A stretch of 20,833 nucleotides of DNA from a virus: positions 1 through 20,833 of IMG/VR virus record IMGVR_UViG_3300017962_004005; one strand, written 5' to 3'. Made by a program: the position numbers and the translations under genes. Position 1 is the stretch's first letter, and each line of letters opens with the position of its first letter. This document shows positions 13,791 to 20,833 of this stretch, piece by piece. The notes beneath the pieces were generated by a model. It was given only the letters and a program-made list of their open reading frames with translations, made no database searches and was not told where the DNA came from.

Positions 13791-14722
13791 TAAATATTTT
13801 TTCCCTCTTTAGCTGGATTGATTTTCATTGTGGCAGAACTTCTTTTCTGTACCAAGTCTTTTATAGCTATAAAAAAATCCCCTTTTGGGACAAAGGTCTG
13901 AATCCATCCCCAATCCTTGAGGATTTTAACAGCTTCATCGCACATCTCTCTAATGTTCATATCCTGATTATCAATCACAGCATCGCATTTTTCAAGATCG
14001 AATGAATTTTCGGACTTGTGTTTATCGTCAAATGGATTTCTAGTTAGACCAATTATTTTGCCATTATTTTCTTGTACGGCATCTATTTCATTATTGAAAC
14101 GACAGTCAGAAATAACAGCAACTCCAGAATTCTCTGTAAGGATATCCTTCATGCAACGATTGACCCATATCGACTCATACATTTTCCTCATAATATCGCT
14201 ACCGAAGAATTGTAGAAATTCGCGAATGGTCATTGGTCCGGGTTCGTGATACGACAAACACTCATCTAAAAGCATACCGCTCGTTTCCTGTACAGCACGA
14301 TCATTGTAGACATTATCAGTACATACTCCCGGCATGTTTTCCCAACGAAGATGCTCCATTACTGTTTTTTTGTCTTTATCAGTACCATATACAAGATTGC
14401 GAGGACACTCAAATAAATCGATAGCGATTTCTTTTAGTGACTCAGCAAAGCTATAATTCTTAATAAAAGGCCACATTGAATCAGCAGCCCATCTTGCAAA
14501 ACGGAAATCATTAGTTTGATCAACCGTTAACTTTACTGTTGCAAGCTGTTCCTTACCATCAATTATAGTTGGTAGACCTTCTACAATCAACTCCCCCTCT
14601 TCGTCAATTGCGAAGTTTGTAATAATACCATTCCACTGTAATTGTAAACCATGCAGAAAATTAGAGAGGGTATTTTTACCCGCTTGTTTTTTTCCTGCAA
14701 TACCTAAAATTTTCTGTTCCAT
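13790..14722 (-). CDS. Deoxynucleoside monophosphate kinase (T4 gp1-like)
   Basis: A 310-residue P-loop kinase that phosphorylates dNMPs from degraded host DNA to dNDPs, feeding phage DNA synthesis. The P-loop is GKKQAGKN (10-17), of GxxxxGK form with Asn replacing the usual Thr/Ser at the next position before Thr18. REFLQFFGSDIMRKMY, with a following WVNRC, matches the LQ-x-xG-xxxR region. ISDCRFNNEIDAVQ (about 203-216) matches the conserved DxRFxNE motif of phage dNMP kinases. An insertion of about 50 residues (25-75) after the P-loop contains acidic beta-type sequence. Gene overlaps are TAATG at both ends, so it is translationally coupled to the primase and the nuclease. Specificity among dGMP, dTMP and modified dNMPs cannot be decided here. 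Confidence 0.88.
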   Translation of the reverse strand: MEQKILGIAGKKQAGKNTLSNFLHGLQLQWNGIITNFAIDEEGELIVEGLPTIIDGKEQLATVKLTVDQTNDFRFARWAADSMWPFIKNYSFAESLKEIAIDLFECPRNLVYGTDKDKKTVMEHLRWENMPGVCTDNVYNDRAVQETSGMLLDECLSYHEPGPMTIREFLQFFGSDIMRKMYESIWVNRCMKDILTENSGVAVISDCRFNNEIDAVQENNGKIIGLTRNPFDDKHKSENSFDLEKCDAVIDNQDMNIREMCDEAVKILKDWGWIQTFVPKGDFFIAIKDLVQKRSSATMKINPAKEGKNI

Positions 14723-15873
14723 TATTTTTCCTCTTTTAATAACATTGCTTCTTTGAACGTCTTGGGGAGTTTATCTAATATATGCTCCTGAAACTCCTCT
14801 TTTGTTAGATCGGCTACATCTGCCTTCTCTTCTTGTGTTTTATAAAATCTCTGAATGTCTCTCATCAGTGACTTCGGAATAACTGGTCGATGGATATTGT
14901 ATCTCCTGCCACATTTCTTGGCGATTTTTTCTGCTGCCTTTTCTCCAGCATCATCAAAATCTGTGAGTATGACCATATTTTGAATCATGGTTTTCTCCAA
15001 GACCAATAGTTGACTTTCAGAGAGGTCACACCCCATCAGCCCAATGCAATTTTCAGCACCGGATTCGTAACAACGCCAAACATCGCCTTGTCCTTCAACT
15101 ACGAACACAGTCATTATAGTCTCAATTAGCGACTTTGATTGATTAAATCCATAAAAAAGTGAAGAAAAGACACCTTTTGAGGTAGAATTCTTCCATTTCG
15201 GGTATTCATTATTCTCATAAATCTTTCTTCCAGTGCAGCCAGCATATCTTCCGTCTTCGGTGTAAACTGGAACCACTGCCCTAAAAGCCATTGGCTTATC
15301 CTTGTCCATACAGTCGCCAACATCAAATTTATATAGAGTTTCAGGTTCATAGTATGTCCGTCTCTTTAATATATTTGGATTGGTGAGTTTTCCAGTGTAA
15401 TACTGAGATGGAATATCCAGCTTATTGATAATCGTTTCTCTTGAAATATTTGGTAATTCCAGTTCCTTATTTTTCTTTTCAAAAACATCAAAAAGGTTAG
15501 ATTTGTTATTATTGTACTTTTTCGAAGACACGGAAAAATCTATATCTCCAACCAAACTTTTTGCACAGTTGATCACCTGTGGAAAAGCGATTTCTTCATC
15601 ATTCAGGCAACTTAATATCCCTTGAATAAATCCGAAAATATTATTGCCGTAGTCGTCATGACATCCACGAGTCCAACATACCCAATTCCCCTTAGCGGAA
15701 TCTCCATCGGTAAAAATACACGCTCCAGTTGGATTATCTCCATTATGGACCGGACAGGGAAACACTAGTCTGTTGTGTTCCTCAGTGTATTCTATATGGA
15801 ATTTATCTAGAATCTTCTTAGGATCTTCATTAAGAGATTCAGCTATCTTGAATATCTGTTCCTGAGCTATCAT
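14722..15873 (-). CDS. dnaG: DNA primase (CHC2 zinc + TOPRIM)
   Basis: A 383-residue DnaG-type primase making RNA primers at the fork. An N-terminal zinc motif C40-P-V-H43 with C66-x4-C71 fits the CHC2 type. The TOPRIM domain has FVVEGQGDVWRC (Glu260) and VILTDFDDAGEKAAEKIA (Asp305, Asp307), the metal-binding residues. KADVADL near 350 corresponds to the conserved KDPADL segment. It lacks the long C-terminal helicase-binding domain of bacterial DnaG, so it is a compact phage form. The ATG at 15873 is preferred over an in-frame TTG at 15879 because GAGGG lies 8 bases upstream. It overlaps the helicase gene by 35 bases, so the two are coupled and likely act as a primosome. Confidence 0.92.
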   Translation of the reverse strand: MIAQEQIFKIAESLNEDPKKILDKFHIEYTEEHNRLVFPCPVHNGDNPTGACIFTDGDSAKGNWVCWTRGCHDDYGNNIFGFIQGILSCLNDEEIAFPQVINCAKSLVGDIDFSVSSKKYNNNKSNLFDVFEKKNKELELPNISRETIINKLDIPSQYYTGKLTNPNILKRRTYYEPETLYKFDVGDCMDKDKPMAFRAVVPVYTEDGRYAGCTGRKIYENNEYPKWKNSTSKGVFSSLFYGFNQSKSLIETIMTVFVVEGQGDVWRCYESGAENCIGLMGCDLSESQLLVLEKTMIQNMVILTDFDDAGEKAAEKIAKKCGRRYNIHRPVIPKSLMRDIQRFYKTQEEKADVADLTKEEFQEHILDKLPKTFKEAMLLKEEK

Positions 15874-17275
15874 TCTCAAATCCCTCGGAGTTCTTTAAGT
15901 AAAAATCTCTTGTTTCCAACTCTTTTACAGTAGCAATATTAAACTTGTAATTGAAGTTTATGTAATCGCTTCCTTCTAGTCCAGCACCGTGTCTAGCGAC
16001 AATGGGAACCAATTTCCTATTTCCTCTATCGGGACCATCATTCGCTACTTCTTCCTCACTCTTTTCCTTTAATATACTGAAACTGGTACAAGTTTTGAGA
16101 ATACCATCGCTTCCAGCAACAACATCTGTAGATTCTCTTGTAATACCATCTCTATTCAATTGAATAAAAGATACGATTGGAACATCATATTTAACAGCAA
16201 AGTTGTGAAGGTCCATCATACTAAAGGCTAGTAACTGGTATTCCTTCATGCTATCATTGATTTCGCCATGATCGGTTACTTTGAAATAGTCATATATGAT
16301 TACACAATCATTAACTCGACCTGTTTCATCGAATCCAACATCACGATAAATAAAGTTTCTAATGATACCTAGAATTGTGGCAAACTTTGTTCCAGAAACG
16401 TTAACGTATTTGTAGTTCATTTCTTTGAATTTTTTAGCTGCCTCTCTGACTCTTCTTGTTTCTTCTGGGTCTTTAATATACTTTCCGGTTGATATCTTCT
16501 CAATATCTACACCGCTAAGACAAGAAATCATTCTGTCATTATGATCATCTTTCCCCATCTCAGTATCGACGATAAGAGTAGGAATGTCGCGAGAAGCTAT
16601 ATTCATGCATAGAGCATCAGCAGTAAAACTTTTACCGACCTTCATTCTCGCTCCGATAAGATCAACACATTTCCTTCTGAGTCCACCACCAATTGCCTTA
16701 TCAAACCACTTCCATCCGGTGGAGATACCAATCATATCTACCGGATTAGCTTCTTTTTCGGCAAGGTATTCATCGATACTATCTGCGGGACGGATAGCCT
16801 TATTATCAGATTCTTTATATATTTGCGAAGTAAAATCAAGAACTGGAGTCTCAATCAAATTAATGATATCGAGAATTGGCTCGCTACCGCTAACGTCAGA
16901 TAAAGCCTGCTTAATTCTATCTGCTAAAACAGCACCCTTATTCGCAAAGAGTAGCTTTGTTAGTTTAGATGCTTGAACTTCTGCATTTGCACGAGTGATT
17001 GGCATAGAAAAAAGAGATCGGATAAAACCAATCTCTTCATCATTTGCAATCTCTTCATAAAAGCCAAGTTCTGTTGCAGTAGATAATATAGACGTTAAAT
17101 CAATCTCTTCTGAATTTTGAAAAATCTTATCAAAACATTTGAATAGCCTTTGGTTATTAACGTCATAAAAGGCTTGTGGTTCTATATAATCTATCTCATA
17201 GAAGAAATCTACCCCGTACTGGCATAGTCCAGCCAATACTGCATTTTCTGCTGCTGTGTTTTTCAACTCTGTCAT
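15839..17275 (-). CDS. dnaB: Replicative DNA helicase, DnaB type
   Basis: A 478-residue hexameric 5'-3' helicase. The N-terminal domain starts AAENAVLAGLCQYG, a DnaB-type helical collar. The RecA-like motor has GISTGWKWFDKAIGGGLRR before the Walker A GARMKVGKS (208-216), LIVDTEMG as the H1a-equivalent Glu strand, Walker B CVIIYDYFK with Asp329, SFIQLNRD (Gln sensor) and ARHGAG-type arginine-containing loop later. The acidic tail (GFENDSSGTDIQDS) is probably flexible. The ATG at 17275 is preferred over an in-frame TTG at 17290: it follows the preceding TGA by two bases and has GGGG 5 bases upstream. No loader gene is recognised, although the neighbouring zinc-ribbon protein is a candidate. Confidence 0.93.
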   Translation of the reverse strand: MTELKNTAAENAVLAGLCQYGVDFFYEIDYIEPQAFYDVNNQRLFKCFDKIFQNSEEIDLTSILSTATELGFYEEIANDEEIGFIRSLFSMPITRANAEVQASKLTKLLFANKGAVLADRIKQALSDVSGSEPILDIINLIETPVLDFTSQIYKESDNKAIRPADSIDEYLAEKEANPVDMIGISTGWKWFDKAIGGGLRRKCVDLIGARMKVGKSFTADALCMNIASRDIPTLIVDTEMGKDDHNDRMISCLSGVDIEKISTGKYIKDPEETRRVREAAKKFKEMNYKYVNVSGTKFATILGIIRNFIYRDVGFDETGRVNDCVIIYDYFKVTDHGEINDSMKEYQLLAFSMMDLHNFAVKYDVPIVSFIQLNRDGITRESTDVVAGSDGILKTCTSFSILKEKSEEEVANDGPDRGNRKLVPIVARHGAGLEGSDYINFNYKFNIATVKELETRDFYLKNSEGFENDSSGTDIQDS

Positions 17276-17277
17276 TT

Positions 17278-17808
17278 TCACCCCAAACAATCATTACACT
17301 TCGTTCCGTAATCTTCACCAATATAAAGTTCCTGAGGAATCTCAAAAGGACTTCCACAATCGGTACATTTTACTCTAATATTTTTTGCCTTCGGTTTTTT
17401 AATCGGCTTGCTTTCAGCTTTATGCTTTTGATGATCCTCGTCCCTTCCTATAGAATTATAGTCTTTAGGATTGAACATATTTGGTCTATTTTCAGAAATT
17501 ACCGATCTTGATTCCCTTGTTCTGATGGGGTCGTTGAAATCATTTGCGTAATAATCGGTATCGACTTCATCAGTTTCGACTCTCATTTCATGATAGACTT
17601 TTTTATCAACAAGAAGATCTTCCAGAATTGATAATAGGTCATCATCCGGTTCTCCACCATCTTCAGGAATTAGCTTAAAAATCTTATTGCAGATTTTGCT
17701 AGCCTGTTCTCTTGACTCTTCCGGCACTAGCGAGATTCCGATATCAATGAATTCATTATCGCCTAGTTTACACCCTTTTTTTATCAAATTAAGTATCTTC
17801 TCTTTCAT
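17278..17808 (-). CDS. Protein with C-terminal zinc ribbon, unknown
   Basis: A 176-residue protein. The N-terminal 75 residues are helical and rather acidic. The middle (about 80-140) is polar and likely disordered, with a basic KPIKKPKAKN patch. The C-terminus is a clear zinc ribbon C148-x2-C151-x19-C171-x2-C174, ending with the last residue but two. It overlaps the preceding gene by ATGA and ends two bases before the helicase ATG. Helicase neighbours in phages often include loaders or ssDNA-binding accessories. A helical domain tethered to a zinc ribbon would fit such a role, but no homology supports it directly. Confidence 0.75.
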   Translation of the reverse strand: MKEKILNLIKKGCKLGDNEFIDIGISLVPEESREQASKICNKIFKLIPEDGGEPDDDLLSILEDLLVDKKVYHEMRVETDEVDTDYYANDFNDPIRTRESRSVISENRPNMFNPKDYNSIGRDEDHQKHKAESKPIKKPKAKNIRVKCTDCGSPFEIPQELYIGEDYGTKCNDCLG

Positions 17809-18314
17809 GATTTATTTCTTCCTATTTGTTCTAATGTATTTGCCATTTTCTCTATCGGATAAATTGTTTTCTCAATACTTTTTACCCTACTCAAAGAATT
17901 TGTCTTGAGCTTGAAAATTTCCTTAGCAAGTGGATTTTCTTTAACCGCAGAATAAAACTTCTGCTCCCATTTAGTATATCCATCGCCATAGTCATTAATT
18001 TTATCACTAACTATGTAGTAGATGCTCTCGTTTGCCCAATCCAAAATAGACTGCTCTTTCCCTAGTATACCATAGAGATATTGAACGTACCTATGGAGAA
18101 AATATGCGGCATAATTAACTTCGTTAGAGTTCATGCTACGAATTTTATCGTAAGGCATATTCATGTATCTCTTAACTTCGTCTTTATTTTTATCGTTGAA
18201 GTCACAGTTGTATACATTGTTTAGGTCTTTCCACTCTTGTATCTTTAAGAGGAATTCCTTGACCGTTTCGTTGTCAGTATAGTCTTCATATTTAATGTTC
18301 GGATCTATTATCAA
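17805..18314 (-). CDS. Unknown phage protein with TTG start
   Basis: About 169 residues, mostly helical, rich in Tyr, Asn and Lys, with no recognised motif. The middle (NYAAYFLHRYVQYLYGILG) is a hydrophobic-aromatic helix pair rather than a membrane segment. The C-terminal part (SLSRVKSIEKTIYPIEKM) looks like an amphipathic helix. The TTG at 18314 is preferred: it overlaps the preceding TGA as TTGA and has GGAGAGG 6 bases upstream. A TTG at 18329 in the same frame has a poorer spacing. No in-frame ATG occurs for about 50 codons. It lies between recombination and helicase genes; a mediator or adaptor role is possible but unsupported. Confidence 0.7.
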   Translation of the reverse strand: MIIDPNIKYEDYTDNETVKEFLLKIQEWKDLNNVYNCDFNDKNKDEVKRYMNMPYDKIRSMNSNEVNYAAYFLHRYVQYLYGILGKEQSILDWANESIYYIVSDKINDYGDGYTKWEQKFYSAVKENPLAKEIFKLKTNSLSRVKSIEKTIYPIEKMANTLEQIGRNKS

Positions 18315-18712
18315 AATTTTCCTCTCCAATCTTCCTCATCTTCATTGTAGGCAAACTCAATAAAGGTTATTCCATTATTTTCGCACCATTCCTTTTTTTT
18401 CTTATCTCTAGCCTGTGCTAAAAGAAAATCCTTTTTGGAATCGAAGAAATGAGAATTAAATTTGAAATGTTGTTCCCCATGTGCTTCTACTACAATTCTC
18501 TCTACCGGCAAAAAGAAGTCTGCCGTTAAGCATTTTATTCTACCAGTTTTTGATCCGGGTAAAGTAACCTCTTGGAGAATATTTGAGTATGGAAAAATTT
18601 CCCTTAAAAAGTCGTAAGCTTTTTCATGTAACTTGGACCTCTTTGAAACTGAGGATTGCTTGCTTGATGGAGTAAAAGAATATTCACGACCGTCAAATCC
18701 TACAACCTTCAT
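18311..18712 (-). CDS. Vsr/MutH-like small nuclease candidate
   Basis: A 133-residue protein with the look of the Vsr/DUF559-type branch of the PD-(D/E)XK superfamily. After a basic N-terminus comes the helix SKLHEKAYDFLREIFP with Glu30. LTADFFLPVERIVVEAHGEQHFKF (62-85) then gives Asp65, Glu76 and the GEQH motif in the spacing D-x10-E typical of this fold. The helix RDKKKKEWCENNGITFIEF follows. Enzymes of this kind nick DNA at mismatches or branches. Its ATG overlaps the recombinase stop by ATGA, so an endonuclease or junction resolvase acting with the recombinase is plausible. Fold assignment is by motif only, and specificity is unknown. Confidence 0.7.
   Translation of the reverse strand: MKVVGFDGREYSFTPSSKQSSVSKRSKLHEKAYDFLREIFPYSNILQEVTLPGSKTGRIKCLTADFFLPVERIVVEAHGEQHFKFNSHFFDSKKDFLLAQARDKKKKEWCENNGITFIEFAYNEDEEDWRGKF
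18321..18327 (-). promoter_or_regulatory. Shine-Dalgarno deciding the TTG start at 18314
   Basis: GGAGAGG on the minus strand lies 6 bases before TTG at 18314. It makes this codon, rather than the TTG at 18329, the more likely start of the downstream gene. Confidence 0.6.
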
Positions 18713-19773
18713 ACTAATTCCTTAATTTGAGATTTTATGTTCTCTATGTAGTCTGGGTTTTCATCAATCCAGTCGAGAAAATTGGAGAGACCTTGAATCT
18801 TCTCCCCTTCTTCGCCAAATGGTTTGTACCAACTCCCAGAAATATCTATTATACCAAAATCTGCGGCAATGTCAATAGCTTCTTTGGTTTCATCCATTCC
18901 AATTCCATATCTCAGCCAATTATCGGTCTTTTTAATGGTAGATGCCATCGATGACTTATCTATTGACCAGTGAATTTGTTGTCCGATATGGTCTGGATCT
19001 GAATCGCTCTTTTTCCATCTGGTAATATAATCTGCCTTGAGAATAGTATCGGCAGCGTACCTGATCTTTTTACCGCAATCTGGTATCTTCCTACCTCTAC
19101 CATTTGGACTGGTATCGGTAATCAAGTGGGTAATAATAATCAATGTGATATTGTTATCTGGAATTATTTGACAAAACTTCTTGCACCATAAAGCCAGTAA
19201 TCGCGGAAGAGAATTTCGAGTTGCCTTAATATCCTCATCCAACTCCCCTTGAGGAATAAGCGTTGAACTGGAATCCAAGATTACCATAGCCCCCTTATTG
19301 GCAGGATCACCCATAATTGATATACTGGAATCCAAAAAAACTTCTGCTGGAATAATTTTGCCTTCAGGATCTTTTTGAATAACCTTTAGCTTGTCTGGGA
19401 TAAGACCCTTGATTCCCGAAAAATGCTTCTCATCAAGTCTAGCTTCCGAATTAAAGTAAAATACTGGTCTACCAGTAGTTCCATCGGACTGAATAAAAGT
19501 TTCATCATTCTGATGCTTCGCTGCCATGTGTAAAGCGAGGGTCGTCTTTCCGCATCCCTCATCTCCACTAATAATAGTAACGGTTCCTTCTTTTATTCCA
19601 CCTCCAAGTGCCATATCTAACGATGGAGTGATACTAAGTAACTTATGATTTCTTCTCGTCTCTAATACGTCTAGTCCAGAATAAATTATCTTACCATATT
19701 CCTTTTTATACTTATCATCCAACACCTTCAAGTAAGCAGGTAGTGGTATACTCTTTGACTTCTTTTTCGCCAT
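18709..19773 (-). CDS. RecA/UvsX-type recombinase
   Basis: A 354-residue strand-exchange ATPase. After a 60-residue N-terminal region, Walker A is GDEGCGKT (70-77). YFNSEARLDEKHF (106-118) holds Glu110, equivalent to the catalytic Glu of RecA. AMVILDSSS (162-170) is Walker B. IIITHLITDT (212-221) and the following Gly/Arg-rich GRGRKIPDCGKKIRYAAD correspond to the L2 and motif 4 region. The C-terminal part SGSWYKPFGEEGEKIQG matches the SGAWYSYxGExIGQG signature of RecA. The length is close to bacterial RecA and shorter than T4 UvsX. It should drive recombination-dependent replication and repair. It directly follows an unknown gene (TAAATG) and overlaps the nuclease candidate by ATGA. Confidence 0.92.
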   Translation of the reverse strand: MAKKKSKSIPLPAYLKVLDDKYKKEYGKIIYSGLDVLETRRNHKLLSITPSLDMALGGGIKEGTVTIISGDEGCGKTTLALHMAAKHQNDETFIQSDGTTGRPVFYFNSEARLDEKHFSGIKGLIPDKLKVIQKDPEGKIIPAEVFLDSSISIMGDPANKGAMVILDSSSTLIPQGELDEDIKATRNSLPRLLALWCKKFCQIIPDNNITLIIITHLITDTSPNGRGRKIPDCGKKIRYAADTILKADYITRWKKSDSDPDHIGQQIHWSIDKSSMASTIKKTDNWLRYGIGMDETKEAIDIAADFGIIDISGSWYKPFGEEGEKIQGLSNFLDWIDENPDYIENIKSQIKELV

Positions 19774-20208
19774 TTATTTTAGCCTCGAAAAAACTGATTT
19801 ATTTTTCCTCTTTACGTTGCTAGCGTCTGTCTCTGCCTCTTTTGGTTTTTCAACCTTTTCTAAACTCTTTTTTTCTTGCTCAATCTCTTTATCGACAAAC
19901 CACTTATGCTTTTTCAATTTATCAGGAAGAGTCTTAATCCCTAAAGACGGAATCCATTTGTTCTTCTTAATATAGGATATTACAGTTCTCTCGCCAAACT
20001 TTTTTATTAAACGATTAGCACAAACGACTTGCCAACTATAGGTTTTTTTCCACTTTTTTGTGTTCCAAAACTTATGAGCAAGTGACCCCTCGTTATTCTT
20101 TTCTGCCATCCTAAAGCACATAGTTTCAGCCAGCCATTGTGCTGCGGTACAGTATTCTCCAGACGAGGGGGATTTATATTTAGATTTTTCAGATCGCTCT
20201 TTAGCCAT
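19774..20208 (-). CDS. Unknown basic protein
   Basis: A 144-residue, strongly basic protein. A Lys/Ser-rich start is followed by a conserved-looking helical core (YCTAAQWLAETMCFRMAEK, about 19-37, and FWNTKKWKKTYSWQVVCANRLIKKF). A charged, Lys/Glu-rich C-terminal tail from about 105 is probably unstructured. The trailing Lys/Arg patch (VKRKNKSVFSRLK) could bind nucleic acid. The gene overlaps the preceding one by 8 bases and ends directly against the recombinase ATG. No family is recognised. A DNA-binding accessory of recombination would fit composition and position but is not shown by motifs. Confidence 0.7.
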   Translation of the reverse strand: MAKERSEKSKYKSPSSGEYCTAAQWLAETMCFRMAEKNNEGSLAHKFWNTKKWKKTYSWQVVCANRLIKKFGERTVISYIKKNKWIPSLGIKTLPDKLKKHKWFVDKEIEQEKKSLEKVEKPKEAETDASNVKRKNKSVFSRLK

Positions 20209-20722
20209 TAAGGAGTTCTTTCACTTTCTCTTTCTTTTTGCTTCCAACTTTGAAAAGCATTTCACTAACGTTTTCCTCAGTAGGAATCCTTTTCTGCTCG
20301 AAATCTTCAAATTGATTATGGGGCCAAGAATATTTGACAACATCTATCTCATTTCCTTCTTCGTTCAAAACCCCTACTAATAGGTTTTGGAAAGCTTGAG
20401 AATGTCCAGTTTCCATATCTTGACTTCTTGAAAATCCTCTCTTTACAAATATTCCGTCTGCCCCATCTGGATCTTCAAATAAAACATCCTCAGGAGCACC
20501 CATGCAAATCACTTGAACCTTTGTAACTGATAGATTTTTTTCGTTACAATATTCTCTCAAGCGATTCCAAGGCTTTTTATCCTCAGGTTCTTCTCCATTG
20601 ACACTATACCTATCAGGATCTCCCCAAACAATTGTTCCATCAGTAAGAGTTATCTTCCAAGTCATCTTTGTACTTCTGATTAACTCTCTGATATACTCGT
20701 CCTTTTCGACACATACGTTCAT
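20201..20722 (-). CDS. Unknown phage protein
   Basis: A 173-residue protein without recognised domain. The region TWKITLTDGTIVWGDPDRYSV (about 21-41) is a beta-hairpin with a polar turn, followed by acidic and aromatic segments and a Lys-rich C-terminus (VGSKKKEKVKELLNG). The ATG at 20722 overlaps the preceding stop as ATGA and has AAGGA about 8 bases upstream, which supports this start over Met20. Such beta-rich small proteins are frequent accessory genes in large phages. No function can be offered. Confidence 0.7.
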   Translation of the reverse strand: MNVCVEKDEYIRELIRSTKMTWKITLTDGTIVWGDPDRYSVNGEEPEDKKPWNRLREYCNEKNLSVTKVQVICMGAPEDVLFEDPDGADGIFVKRGFSRSQDMETGHSQAFQNLLVGVLNEEGNEIDVVKYSWPHNQFEDFEQKRIPTEENVSEMLFKVGSKKKEKVKELLNG

Positions 20723-20833
20723 TGATCTTTCCTTATTTTTTGTACGTTAGCAGCATATTTTCCCATTTTAGGTTTAGAAGATCTTTTCTTATTAATCTCA
20801 TCGGTGTACTGCGATGCCATAGGAGTTCCAACA
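20719..20833 (-). CDS. 3' end of an upstream gene, cut by window edge
   Basis: An open frame runs from the right edge to a TGA at 20721-20719 that overlaps the next ATG. The visible residues are VGTP, then MASQYTDEINKKRSSKP, and a Lys-rich end (KYAANVQKIRKDQ). The Met at 20820 has no good ribosome binding site, so this is more likely the tail of a longer protein than a 34-residue gene. The basic tail gives no clue to function. Confidence 0.6.
   Translation of the reverse strand, partial: VGTPMASQYTDEINKKRSSKPKMGKYAANVQKIRKDQ

Noticed and set aside
1-20833. CRISPR array or tRNA genes
   Set aside because: No regularly spaced repeats and no cloverleaf-like sequence with CCA-type end were seen; the Cas4-like protein alone does not indicate CRISPR.

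Overview
The window looks like an interior piece of the genome of a large, AT-rich, tailed double-stranded DNA bacteriophage. Every supported gene lies on the minus strand, so transcription runs from high to low coordinates. Genes are packed end to end with ATGA, TAATG or TTGA overlaps, or gaps of a few bases. Many are short and unrecognised, and together they encode a self-contained DNA replication and recombination set. No tRNA, rRNA, integrase, transposase, CRISPR array or structural virion gene was seen. No gene-free stretch exceeds about 65 bases. The host cannot be named. A twin-arginine signal in one small protein would fit a host with a Tat export pathway, which is inference.

Replication/recombination block (about 20833 down to 6593). 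In transcription order: the tail of an unidentified ORF, two unknown proteins, a RecA/UvsX-type recombinase, a Vsr/MutH-like small nuclease candidate, an unknown protein, a zinc-ribbon protein, a DnaB-type helicase, a CHC2/TOPRIM primase, a dNMP kinase, a Cas4/AddB-like PD-(D/E)XK nuclease with a putative iron-sulfur Cys set, and the catalytic core of a bacterial-type (family C) DNA polymerase III alpha subunit. These are followed by seven small genes, including a DUF2493/SLOG-type protein and a DnaQ-like proofreading exonuclease. Then comes a separate gene matching the C-terminal, OB-fold-containing part of DnaE, and finally an SSB. A strong intrinsic terminator closes the block at 6545-6582. 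The most striking feature is that the polymerase alpha subunit appears to be encoded by two genes about 2.7 kb apart, with the exonuclease gene between them.

Sugar/surface-modification block (about 6529 down to 1). Three GT-B (GT4-like) glycosyltransferases come first, one carrying an internal zinc ribbon. They are followed by a truncated methyltransferase-like protein, a degenerate GT-A-like protein, a tiny Tat-signal protein, a canonical GT2 glycosyltransferase and a LicC-like sugar/choline-phosphate nucleotidyltransferase. A further gene appears to begin at the left edge. Such a set would suit synthesis of a glycan placed on the virion, on phage DNA or on the host surface; the sequence does not decide which.

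Smaller points of interest are a 28-bp tandem duplication that seems to have shifted the reading frame at the end of one gene, an SSB without the usual acidic tip, and two TTG starts with strong Shine-Dalgarno sequences.
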